64,000 bases of DNA from assembly GCA_037893225.1 (NCBI GenBank), contig JAZGUH010000088.1, forward strand, positions 1,710,501-1,774,500, given 5' to 3'. A program made the translations under genes and the position numbers. The notes under the pieces were generated by a model. It was not told where the DNA came from. It ran no database searches and saw nothing but the letters and a program-made list of their open reading frames with translations. This document shows, piece after piece, positions 1 through 9,986 of the stretch. This stretch comes from Hippasteria phrygiana. Lineage: Eukaryota > Echinodermata > Asteroidea > Valvatida > Goniasteridae. Position 1 is the first letter of the stretch. Every line of letters starts with the position of its first letter.

Positions 1-731
1 TTCAACGATGTTAGTCTCTGGCTAGGTTGTACTTCACAAAACAAATACCGGTGACGTCATAAAATGTTAGAGCGCCCTCTAGCGGCAGGTTGAAACATGT
101 TTAAAATGAATAATCGGCTGATGTGTGTGGCGAAGTTTGGTGAAATCACTTTATATTTAATATATATGATGATCTGTACGCAGGCAACACGTGTGCGAGG
201 GCTCAGATTGATGACGTCATCAGACCGGAAGTTGTAATGAAAAGACCTTTAAACATTCAGAAATCGCTGAAAAATCAACCGTGAGAGATATAATCCAGAT
301 TTTTGCTTCAGATGCACAGTTCACATAGCTCTCGAGGTTTCTGGTAATGACCTCAGGATGACGTCATCAAGTATCAGATTACAAGCAATCAAATATTTCT
401 AGATTTAATCTTTGGAAATCAATATAAAATCAACCGAGAGAGACCTGATTTTGCTTTTTACGGGAATTGATGGAATAATCCAGGTCTTCATTTTTCATAT
501 TACGTACAAAATCACATGACCCTTCCTTCCTTTCCAAACTGGAAGTGCCTTAGAATTTGAAAGTGGAAAAATGTTTGAACTTGCTTTCGACGATGTTAGT
601 CTTTTAGCAGGCTGATCTTTTCAAAAATGTTAGCGGTGACGTCATAAAATGTTCCAGCACCCTCTAGCTGCATATTGAAAAATGTTCAAAATATACTTTC
701 AGTCGATGTGTGTGGCGAAGTTTGCGGTAAT

Positions 732-772
732 CACTTTATAATTGATATAATAATTATATCAATTATAAAGTG
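732..772. repeat. Perfect 41-bp fold-back palindrome
   Basis: Two 20-nt arms are separated by a single base. The left arm begins CACTTTATAATTGATATAAT and the right arm is its exact reverse complement. Other monomers read CACTTTATAATTGATATATA here and run on into the ATGACC segment, so this is a local inverted duplication of normal monomer sequence, probably from template switching or fold-back synthesis. Confidence 0.9.
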
Positions 773-1194
773 ACCTTCATGCAGGCAACACATGTGCAAG
801 GGCTCATATTGATGATGTCATCAGACCGGAAATTGCGCTGAAAAGACCTTTAAACCTTAACAAAAATTATGAAAAATCAACCGTGAGAGATATACTCCAG
901 ATTTTCACTTCAAATGGCAGGGTAAACATAGGTCTCCAGCTTTATTGTAATGACGTCATTATGACATCGTCATGTATCAAATAACAAGCAATTCAAAATG
1001 AATATTTTTAATCTTTGAAAATCAATATAAAATCAACTGTGAAAGACCTAACATTTCTGTTTGCGGCAATGGATAAAGTAATAACAGGTCTTCATTTTTT
1101 ATATTGAGTGCAAAATCACGTGACCCTTCCTTCCTGTCAAAACCGGAAGTGCCTTATAATTCAAAATTGGTAAAAGATATGAACTTGCTTTCCA

Positions 1195-1479
1195 CGATGT
1201 TAGTCTTTGGCAGGTATGTGCTTTTCAAAAAGCGACCAGTGACGTCGCAAACTGCAGATTAACTGCGTTGGTAATGTGCACAGATGTAATAGTGTCATGA
1301 TGACGTCATCAAGGTCAAATTACAAAAACCTAAAAAATCTACATTTTTGAGAACGTCATGCTTCATGAACTGCAGCACACAAAGTTTTCACAATTAGTGA
1401 TTACATACATGTGGATCTATTCTCTTATGTAATCAAACTGAACAAGTCCAACACCGTGTGTTTGTTCCACAAACTCTAG
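1195..1479 (+). repeat. Class I 3' terminal domain
   Basis: This 3' block is shared by E0, E1 (about 4660-4944) and E2 (about 6945-7230). It contains a GACGTCGC variant, a CATGATGACGTCATCA box and a stretch ending in the hairpin and CTAG. It is unrelated in sequence to the class II block of the later elements, except for the last 30 or so bases (hairpin and CTAG). The element ends are therefore conserved while the adjoining domain has been exchanged. Confidence 0.75.
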
Positions 1480-2500
1480 TTATTCCTCTTTTTCTTTTTG
1501 CTACCTCTTTCTTCTCCGGAGTTGTTTGGCTACATGCAAACTCATATCAAGTTCATATTTGGTACATATATGTACAACCAACTGAAGATGGTTTTTTTTG
1601 TAATGACGTCATGATGACGTCATCAGGTATCAAATTACAAGCAATTAAACATTTCTATTTTTAATGTTTGAAAATCGATATAAAATCAACCGTGAAAGAC
1701 CGGAACTTGATTTTTACGGCAATTGATAGGATAATATTAGATCTTCAATTTTGATCGTGCGTGCAAAATCACGTGACCCTTCCTTCCGGTCGAAACCGGA
1801 AGTGCCTTATAATTTGAAAGTGGAAAAAGATTTGAACTTGCTTTCAGCGATGTTAGTCCTTGGCCAGGCTGAACTTTTCAAAAATGTTAGCGGTGACGTC
1901 ATAAAATATTCGAGCGCCCTCTAGCGGCAGGTTGAAAAATGTTCAAAATGAACTTTCAGTCGATGTGTGTGGCGAAGTTTGCGGTAATCACTTTATAATT
2001 GATATATATGATGACCTTCATGCAGGCAACACGTGTGCGAGGGCTCAGATTGATGACGTCATCAGACCGGAAGTTGCAATGAAAAGACCTTTAAACCTTA
2101 ACAAATCGCTGAAAAATCAACCGCGACAGATATAATTCAGATTTTTGCTTCAGATGGCACAGTTGACATAGCTCTCGAGCTTTGTGATAATGACGTCACG
2201 ATGACGTCATCAAGTATCATATTACAAGCAATAAAAGATTTCTTGATTTAATGTTTAAAAATCAATATAAAATCAACCGAGAGAGATCTGATTTTGCTTT
2301 TTACGGGAATTGATGGAATAATGCAGGGTCTTCATTTTTGATATTACGTGCAAAATCACATGACCCTTCCTTCCGGTCCAAACCGGAAGTGCCTTATAAT
2401 TTAAAAGTGGAAACAGATTTGAACTTGCTTTCAACGATGTTAGTCTTTGGCCAGGCTGAACTTTTCAAAAATGTGTGCGGTGACGTCATAAAATATTCGA

Positions 2501-2514
2501 GCGCCCTCTAGCGG
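2501..2514 (-). promoter_or_regulatory. CTCF-like core motif in reference monomer
   Basis: The minus strand reads CCGCTAGAGGGCGC. This fits the published CTCF core consensus CCRSYAGRKGGCRS at every position. It is present in nearly every full-length monomer of the window, always in the same orientation. Binding is inferred from the motif alone. Confidence 0.5.
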
Positions 2515-2615
2515 CAGGTTGAAAAATGTTTAAAATTGACTTTCAGTCGATGTGTGGGGCAAAGTTTGCGGTAATCACTTTATAATTGATATATATGATG
2601 ACCTTCATGCAGGCA

Positions 2616-2655
2616 ACACGTGTGCAAGGGCTCAGATTGATGACGTCATCAGACC
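2616..2655. promoter_or_regulatory. E-box plus CRE-ETS block in reference monomer
   Basis: ACACGTGT (2616-2623, E-box CACGTG) is followed by the palindrome TGATGACGTCATCA (CRE core at 2641-2648) and then AGACCG. In most other monomers this reads GACCGGAAGT, an ETS-type core. In this monomer GACCGAAAGT has lost the ETS core by one base. These are motif matches only. Confidence 0.5.
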
Positions 2656-2777
2656 GAAAGTTGCAATAAAAAGACCTTTAAAGCTTAACAAATCGCTGAA
2701 AAATCAACCGCGACAGATATAATTCAGATTTTTGCTTCAGATGGCACAGTTGACATAGCTCTCGAGCTTTGTGATAA

Positions 2778-2796
2778 TGACGTCACGATGACGTCA
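2778..2796. promoter_or_regulatory. Paired CRE palindromes, 11 bp apart
   Basis: Two perfect TGACGTCA octamers (2778-2785 and 2789-2796) are separated by CGA, so their centres lie 11 bp apart, about one helical turn. The pair recurs in each monomer with CGA or TGA as the spacer. A fourth CRE lies at 3068-3075, just before the next CTCF-like box. The sites would suit bZIP dimers of the CREB/ATF type; occupancy is unknown. Confidence 0.6.
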
Positions 2797-2956
2797 TCAA
2801 GTATCATATTACAAGCAATCAAAGATTTCTTGATTTAATGTTTAAAAATCAATATAAAATCAACCGAGAGAGATCTGATTTTGCTTTTTACGGGAATTGA
2901 TGGAATAATGCAGGGTCTTCATTTTTGATATTACGTGCAAAATCACATGACCCTTC

Positions 2957-2976
2957 CTTCCGGTCCAAACCGGAAG
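2957..2976. promoter_or_regulatory. Inverted ETS-type pair in reference monomer
   Basis: CTTCCGGT and ACCGGAAG form perfect 8-nt arms around a 4-nt loop (CCAA here, CGAA in the first monomer of each array). The sequence CACATGACC or CACGTGACC just upstream adds a second E-box-like site in many monomers. The inverted pair is among the best-conserved parts of the monomer. Confidence 0.55.
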
Positions 2977-4944
2977 TGCCTTATAATTTAAAAGTGGAAA
3001 CAGATTTGAACTTGCTTTCAACGATGTTAGTCTTTGGCCAGGCTGAACTTTTCAAAAATGTGTGCGGTGACGTCATAAAATATTCGAGCGCCCTCTAGCG
3101 GCAGGTTGAAAAATGTTTAAAATTGACTTTCAGTCGATGTGTGGGGCAAAGTTTGCGGTAATCACTTTATAATTGATATATATGATGACCTTCATGCAGG
3201 CAACACGTGTGCAAGGGCTCAGATTGATGACGTCATCAGACCGAAAGTTGCAATAAAAAGACCTTTAAACCTTAACAAATCGCTGAAAAATCAACCGCGA
3301 CAGATATAATTCAGATTTTTGCTTCAGATGGCACAGTTGACATAGCTCTCGAGCTTTGTGATAATGACGTCACGATGACGTCATCAAGTATCATATTACA
3401 AGCAATCAAAGATTTCTTGATTTAATGTTTAAAAATCAATATAAAATCAACCGAGAGAGATCTGATTTTGCTTTTTACGGGAATTGATGGAATAATGCAG
3501 GGTCTTCATTTTTGATATTACGTGCAAAATCACATGACCCTTCCTTCCGGTCCAAACCGGAAGTGCCTTATGATTTATAAGTGGAAACAGATTTGAACTT
3601 GCTTTCAACGATGTTAGTCTTTGGCCAGGCTGAACTTTTCAAAAATGTGTGCGGTGACGTCATAAAATCTTCGAGCGCCCTCTAGCGGCAGGTTGAAAAA
3701 TGTTTAAAATTACCTTTCAGTCGATGTGTGTGGCAAAGTTTGCCGTAATCACTTTATAATTGATATATATGATGACCTTCATGCAGGCAACACGTGTGCA
3801 AGGGCTCAGATTGATGACGTCATCAGACCGAAAGTTGCAATGAAAAGACCTTTAAACCTTAAAAAATCGCTGAAAAATCAACCGCGACAGATATAATTCA
3901 GATTTTTGCTTCAGATGGGACAGTTGACATAGCTCTCGAGCTTTGTGATAACGACGTCACGATGACGTCATCAAGTGTCAGATTACTATAAATCAAAGAT
4001 TTCTTGATTTAATGTTTGAAAATCAATATCAAATCAACCGAGAGAGATCTGATTTTGCTTTTCACGGGAATTGACAGAATAATCCAGGGTCTTCATTTGA
4101 TATATTACGTGCAAATTCACATGACCCTTCCTTCCGGTCCAAACCGGAAGTGCCTTATAATTTGAAAGTGAAAGAACTTTCAGTCGATGTGAGTGGCGAA
4201 GTTTGAGGTAATCACTTTATAATTTCTATATATGATGACCTTCATCCAGGCAACACGTATGCGTGGGCGCAGATTGATGACGTCATCAGACCGGAAGTTG
4301 CAATGAAAAGACCTTTAAACATTAAAAAATTGCTGAAAAATCAACCGCGACAGATATAATTCAGATTTTTGCTTCAGATCCCACAGTTAGCATAGCTCTC
4401 GAGCTTTCTGATATTGACGTCAAGATGACGTCGTGAAGTATCCGATTAAAACCAATCAAAAATGTATAGATTTAATCTTTGAAAATCAATATAGAATGAA
4501 CCGACAGAGATCTGATTATTCTATAAACAGGAATTGATAGAATATTCCTGGGTCTTCATTTTTTATATTACGTGCAAAATCACTTGACCCTTCCTTCCGA
4601 TCCAAACCGGAAGTGCCTTATAATTTGAAATTGGTAAAAGATATGAACTTGCTTTCCACGATGTTAGTCTTTGGCAGGTATGTGCTTTTCACAAAAGTGA
4701 CCAGTGACGTCGCAAACTGCAGATTAACTGCGTTGGTAATGTGCACAGATGTAATAGTGTCATGATGACGTCATCAAGGTCAAATTACAAAAACCTAAAA
4801 AATCAACATTTTTGAGAACGTCATGCTTCATGAACTGCAGTACACAAAGTTTTCACAATTAGTGATTACATAAATGTGGATCTATTCTCTTATGTAATCA
4901 AACTGAACATGGCCAACACCGTGTGTTTGTTCCACAAACTCTAG

Positions 4945-7230
4945 TTATTCCTCTTTTTCTTTTTGCTACCTCTTTCTTCTCCGGAGTTGTTTGGCTACAT
5001 GCAAACTCATATCAAGTTCATATTTGGTACATATATGTACAACCAACTGAAGATGGTTTTTTTTGTAATGACGTCATGATGACGTCATCAGGTATCAAAT
5101 TACAAGCAATTAAACATTTCTATTTTTAATCTTTGAAAATCGATATAAAATCAACCGTGAAAGACCGGAACTTGATTTTGACGGCAATTGATAGGATAAT
5201 ATTAGATCTTCAATTTTGATCGTGCGTGCAAAATCACGTGACCCTTCCTTCCGGTCGAAACCGGAAGTGCCTTATAATTTGAAAGTGGAAAAAGATTTGA
5301 ACTTGCTTTCAGCGATGTTAGTCCTTGGCCAGGCTGAACTTTTCAAAAATGTTAGCTGTGACGTCATAAAATATTCGAGCGCCCTCTAGCGGCAGGTTGA
5401 AAAGTGTTGAAAATGAACTTTCAGTCGATGTGTGTGGCGAAGTTTGCGGTAATCACTTTATAATTGATATATATGATGACCTTCAAGCAGGCAACACGTG
5501 TGCGAGGGCTCAGATTTATGACGTCATCAGACCGGAAGTTGCAATGAAAAGACCTTTAAACCTTAAAAAATCGCTGAAAAATCAACCGCGACAGATAAAA
5601 TTCAGATTTTTCCTTCAGATGGCACAGTTGACATAGCTCTCGAGCTTTGTGATAATGACGTCACGATGACGTCATCAAGTATCAGATTACAAGCAATCAA
5701 AGATTTCTAGATTTAATCTTTGAAAATCAATATAAAATCAACCGAGAGAGATCTGATTTTGCTTTTTACGGGAATTGATGGAACAATGCAGGGTCTTCAT
5801 TTTTGATATTACGTGCAAAGTCACATGACCCTTCCTTCCGGTCCAAACCGGAAGTGCCTTATAATTTAAAAGTGGAAACAGATTTGAACTTGCTTTCAAC
5901 GATGTTAGTCTTTGGGCAGGCTGAACTTTTCAAAAATGTGTGCGGTGACGTCATAAAATATTCGAGCGCCCTCTAGCGGCAGGTTAAAAAATGTTTAAAA
6001 TGAACTTTCAGTCGATGTGTGTGGCGAAGTTTGCTGAAATCACTTTATAATTGATATATATGATGACCTTAAGGCAGGCAACACGTGTGCAAGGGCTCAG
6101 ATTGATGACGTCATCAGACCGGAAGTTGCAATGAAAAGACCTTGAAATGTTCAAAAATCGCTGAAAAATCAACCGCGACAGATATATTTCAGATTTTTGC
6201 TTCAGATGGCACAGTTGACATAGCTCTCGAGCTTTGTGATAATGACGTCACGATGACGTCATCAAGTATCATATTACAAGCAATCAAAGATTTCTTGATT
6301 TAATGTTTGAAAATCAATATAAAATCAACCGAGAGAGATCTGATTTTGCTTTTTACGGGAATTGATGGAATAATGCAGGGTCTTCATTTTTGATATTACG
6401 TGCAAAATCACATGACCCTTCCTTCCGGTCCAAACCGGAAGTGCCTTATAATTTGAAAGTGAAAGAACTTTCAGTCGATGTGAGTGGCTAAGTTTGAGGT
6501 AATCACTTTATAATTGCCATATATGATGACCTTCATCCAGGCAACACGTATGCGAGGGGTCAGATTGATGACGTCATCAGACCGGAAGTTGCAATGAAAA
6601 GACCTTTAAACATTAAAAAATTGCTGAAAAATCAACCGCGACAGATATAATTCAGATTTTTGCTTCAGATCCCACAGTTAGCATAGCTCTCGAGCTTTCT
6701 GATAATGACGTCATGATGACGTCATGAAGTATCAGATTAAAACCAATCAAAAATGTATAGATTTAATCTTTGAAAATCAATATAGAATGAACCGACAGAG
6801 ATCTGATTATTCTTTATACAGGAATTGATAGAATATTCCTGGGTCTTCATTTTTTATATTACGTGCAAAATCACATCACCCTTCCTTCCGGTCCAAACCG
6901 GAAGTGCCTTATAATTTGAAATTGGTAAAAGATATTGCTTTCCACGATGTTAATCTTTGGCAGGTATGTGCTTTTCAAAAAAGTGACCAGTGACGTCGCA
7001 AACTGCAGATTAACTGCGTTGGTAATGTGCACAGATGCAATAGTGTCATGATGACGTCATCAAGGTCAAATTACAAAAACCTAAAAAATCAACATTTTTG
7101 AGAACGTCATGCTCCATGAACTGCAGCACACAAACTTTTCACAATTAGTGATTACATACATGTGGATCTATTATCTTATGTAATCAAACTGAACAAGTCC
7201 AACACCGTGTGTTTGTACCACAAACTCTAG
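4945..7230 (+). mobile_element. E2: Helitron-like element without 5' hairpin (2,286 bp)
   Basis: It has the same organisation as E1 but only two standard monomers (boxes at 5379 and 5966) plus the shortened one (from about 6467). The length difference from E1 is 1,179 bp, essentially two monomers, so the pair differs by array copy number. It carries the class I 3' domain and ends with CTAG at 7227-7230. A short TTA run (7231-7243) then leads into the 5' hairpin of E3. Confidence 0.65.
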
Positions 7231-7243
7231 TTATTATTATTAT

Positions 7244-7273
7244 TAGGTGTTTGGGCTACAGCCCAAACACCTA
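7244..7273. repeat. 5' terminal hairpin of E3 (GTTTGG type)
   Basis: Perfect 14-nt arms TAGGTGTTTGGGCT and AGCCCAAACACCTA flank the loop AC. The first ten bases after T (AGGTGTTTGG) are the exact complement of CCAAACACCT at the 3' end of the same element (9947-9956), so the termini also form an inverted repeat. This resembles the asymmetric terminal inverted repeats described for Helentron/Helitron2 elements. Confidence 0.8.
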
Positions 7274-9519
7274 TTGTTATTGTTAGAATTATTCTTGTTT
7301 TTGTTATTATTATTATTCTTACTTTTTCTTTTTCCATGGAATTTTTATCCGGACTTGTTTGACTACATGCAAACTCATATCAAGTTCATATTAAACACAT
7401 GAATACACAACCAACGTAAGATGTTTTTTTTTGTAATGACGTCATGATGACGTCATCATGTATCAGATTACAAGCAATTAAACATTTCTATTTTTAATCA
7501 TTGAAAATCGATATAAAATCAACCGTGAAAGACCTGAACTTGATTTTTACGGCAATCGATAGGATAATATTAGATCTTCAATTTTGATCGTGCGTGCAAA
7601 ATCACGTGACCCTTCCTTCCGGTCGAAACCGGAAGTGCCTTATAATTTGAAAGTGGAAACAGATTTGAACTTGCTTTCAGCGATGTTAGTCCTTGGCCAG
7701 GCTGAACTTTTCAAAAATGTGAGCTGTGACGTCATAAAATATTCGAGCGCCCTCTAGCGGCAGGTTTAAAAATGTTCAAAATGAACTTTCAATCGATGTG
7801 TGTGGCGAAGTTTGCTGAAATCACTTTATAATTGATATATATGATGACCTTCATGCAGGGAACACGTGTGCGAAGGCTCAGATTGGTGACGTCATCAGAC
7901 CGGAAGTGACAATGAAAAGACGTTGAAACCTTCAAAAATCGCTAAAAAATCAACCGCGAGAGATATATTTCAGATTTTTGCTTCAGATGGCACAGTTGAC
8001 ATAGCTCTCGAGCTTTGTGATAATGACGTCACGATGACGTCATCAGGTATCATATTACAAGCAATCAAAGATTTCTTGATCTAATGTTTGAAAATCAATA
8101 TAAAATCAACCGAGAGAGATCTGATTTTGCTTTTTACGGGAATTGATGGAATAATCCAGGGTCTTCATTTTTGATATTACGTGCAAAATCACATGACCCT
8201 TCCTTCCGGTCCAAACCGGAAGTGCCTCATAATTTAAAAGTGGAAACAGATTTAAACTTGCTTTCAACGATGTTAGTCTTTGGCCAGGCTGAACTTTTCA
8301 AAAATGTGTGCAGTGACGTCATAAAATCTTAGAGCGCCCTCTAGCGGCAGGTTGAAAAATGTTAAAAATTAACTTTCAGTCGATGTGTGTGGCAAAGTTT
8401 GCCGTAATCACTTTATAATTGATATATATGATGACCTTCATGCAGGCAACACGTGTGCAAGGGCTTAGATTGATGACGTCATCAGACCGAAAGTTGCCAT
8501 GAAAAGACCTTTAAACCTTAAAAAATCGCTGAAAAATTAACCGCGACAGATATAATTCAGATTTTTGCTTCAGATGGCACAGTTGACATAGCTCTCGAGC
8601 TTTGTGATAATGACGTCACGATGACGTCATCAAGTATCAGATTACAAGCAATCAAAGATTTCTAGATTTTATCTTTGAAAATCAATATAAAATCAACCGT
8701 GAGAGATCTGATTTTGTTTTTTACGGGAATTGATAGAATAATCCAGGGTCTTCATTTTTGATATTACGTGCAAAATCACATGACCCTTCCTTCCGGTCCA
8801 AACCGGAAGTGCCTTATAATTTAAAAGTGGGGAAAGATGTGATCTTGCTTTCAACGATGTTAGTCTCTGGCTAGGTTGTACTTCACAAAAAAATTACCGG
8901 TGACGTCATAAAATGTTAGAGCGCCCTCTAGCGGCAGGTTGAAAAATGTTTAAAATGAATAATCGCCTGATGTGTGCCGCGAAGTTGGCTGAAATCACTT
9001 TATAATAATGTAGATAATCAGCTTCATGCTAAGAACAAGTTGAGGTGGAGAAATATTGATGACGTCATCAGACTGGAAGGTAAAATGAAAAGACCTTTAA
9101 ACCTTAAAAGATTGCTGAAAAATCAACCGCGAGAGATATAATTCAGTGCAGTTCGGGACCGTTAGGTCGGTCTGGCGCCCTCCCTTTCGTATTTTTTCCA
9201 TGAAGCTGTTGAGGGCAGCATTGCAATGTGACGTTATGTTATAAGAAAATAAATTTGCTGATTAGTGAGAAAGCCGTACATTTCCCATACCGTTGATCCC
9301 CGTCCGGGGCTCCACACGTCAATAACAAAGTCATCAATATATGTTATGTGATTATTGTTCTATGAATTATACCTGTTAAAGTACCCTCAAGGAGACACTT
9401 TGTCATCATTTTTTATACCTTAGGGAGACAAATGCAAAAAAGCACAAAATCAAGCAAATTTTTGAAACGTCATTATGTGATGAGGTACAAAACACAAGGT
9501 TTTCATATTTGCCGATTAG

Positions 9520-9986
9520 ATGTTAGTCTCCGGTAAGACTGTGCTTTTCAAAAAATGTTACCAGTGACGTCATAAAATACTCGAGCGCCCTCTAACATGG
9601 CCTCAATCCGTCATCCGACTCACAACAAAATAATCAAAAACCAATCTGTTTTATTGGGTATAGTTCACTGCACATTCATTCTGTGCTTCTTTCGATTGTT
9701 GAAATCAAAATAAACCACATATGCATCTTTTCTCTAATGTATTTCAGTGTCGAACAGTCTACCAGACGTCACTGTTGGTGACCCCACGACAGCAGGAAGC
9801 AAGGCCTTCTGCTCAAGAGTACATAATTTGCTTTAAAATAATTACTTTGGTGTTTTCATGTTTCTTTTCCTAATCACTTCTTTCAACAAATGTACGTCTT
9901 AATACTGTACTTTCCTTATCCATAAATATACAAAAAACAGACAAAGCCAAACACCTAGTGTTTGTAACAACAAACTCTAGCTCTAG
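9520..9986 (+). repeat. Class II 3' terminal domain
   Basis: This block of about 450 bp precedes the 3' end of E3 and of E5 to E16. It opens with a TTAGTCTCCGG segment and a CRE next to a degenerate CTCF-like box (GCGCCCTCTAAC), then runs through unrelated AT-rich sequence to the terminal hairpin. Other copies start near 18612, 22194, 25776, 28430, 32035, 36808, 40455, 45055, 48412, 52060, 57078 and 61794. Two sequence variants track the two end types, AAACACC and AACACC. Confidence 0.75.
9948..9986 (+). other. Helitron-type 3' end: hairpin plus CTAG (B type)
   Basis: CAAACAC (9948-9954) pairs with GTGTTTG (9958-9964) around the loop CTA. After 22 more bases the element ends CTCTAGCTCTAG, with T next. 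A short 3' hairpin followed within about 10-20 nt by CTRR is the known Helitron signature. There are two CTAG candidates (ending 9980 and 9986). E10, E13 and E15 have lost the first (CTCTATCTCTAG) but keep the second, so the second is the likelier real end. Confidence 0.75.

Larger units (their letters stand above)
1..1479 (+). mobile_element. E0: Helitron-like element, 3' part only
   Basis: The left edge of the window cuts this unit. It begins inside the 587-bp monomer array (CTCF-like box at 72, a decayed box near 658) and passes at about 1195 into the class I 3' domain. It ends with the hairpin AACAC-CGT-GTGTT (about 1450-1462) and the terminal CTAG at 1476-1479. The next unit follows at once with TTATTCC. 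Positions 732-772 hold a fold-back palindrome not found in other monomers. The segment about 1100-2400 recurs about 3,465 bp downstream across the next element junction. Assignment to Helitrons rests on terminal structure only; no protein is encoded. Confidence 0.6.
1914..4261 (+). repeat. 587-bp tandem monomers, reference array
   Basis: The spacing between successive GCGCCCTCTAGCGG boxes is 587 bp three times running. Adjacent monomers, especially those starting at 2501 and 3088, are nearly identical, which points to recent unequal exchange or slippage. The same period recurs in E2 (5379, 5966), E3 (7747, 8334, 8921), E5 (15914, 16501, 17088, 17675), E10 (33079, 33666), E12 (41347, 41934), E13 (45965, 46552) and E15 (53002, 53589). 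Confidence 0.95.
1480..4944 (+). mobile_element. E1: Helitron-like element without 5' hairpin (3,465 bp)
   Basis: It starts directly after the CTAG of E0, with TTATTCC leading into a pyrimidine-rich 5' domain (CTTCTCCGGAGTTG at about 1511) and a CRE pair at about 1605-1623. Four CTCF-like boxes lie exactly 587 bp apart at 1914, 2501, 3088 and 3675. A fifth monomer (from about 4170) lacks the CTCF-box segment. The class I 3' domain follows and the unit ends with CTAG at 4941-4944. Short ORFs here (for example 1458-1664 and 1932-2135) recur wherever the repeat does and stop at unrelated points, so they are not genes. Confidence 0.65.
7244..9986 (+). mobile_element. E3: Helitron-like element, both ends intact (2.74 kb)
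   Basis: This is the clearest complete B-type unit. It runs from the 5' hairpin through an AT-rich leader and pyrimidine-rich 5' domain (TC at 7317) to a CRE pair and three 587-bp monomers (boxes 7747, 8334, 8921). At about 9148 it jumps from monomer sequence into one arm of the GGGACCGTTAGGTCGGTC module. The class II 3' domain starts at about 9520, followed by the terminal hairpin and CTAG. From 7313 onward it is nearly identical to E8 (offset 18,914), which lacks the hairpin. No Rep/helicase coding is visible, so it is non-autonomous. Confidence 0.7.

Noticed and set aside
1458..2135. Short ORFs of 60-93 codons recurring at element starts and in monomers
   Set aside because: They reappear wherever the repeat does, in whatever frame is open. 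They have no shared stop or start logic and no domain, and they run through CRE and CTCF-like motifs. They are read-through of repeat DNA.
2501..2514. CTCF motif read on the plus strand
   Set aside because: The plus-strand reading (CCTCTAGCGGCAGG) is one base short between the two conserved halves. Only the minus strand fits the consensus.
7244..9986. Autonomous Helitron with Rep and helicase
   Set aside because: No ORF longer than about 95 codons and no Rep or helicase-like stretch is seen in any element. All are non-autonomous.
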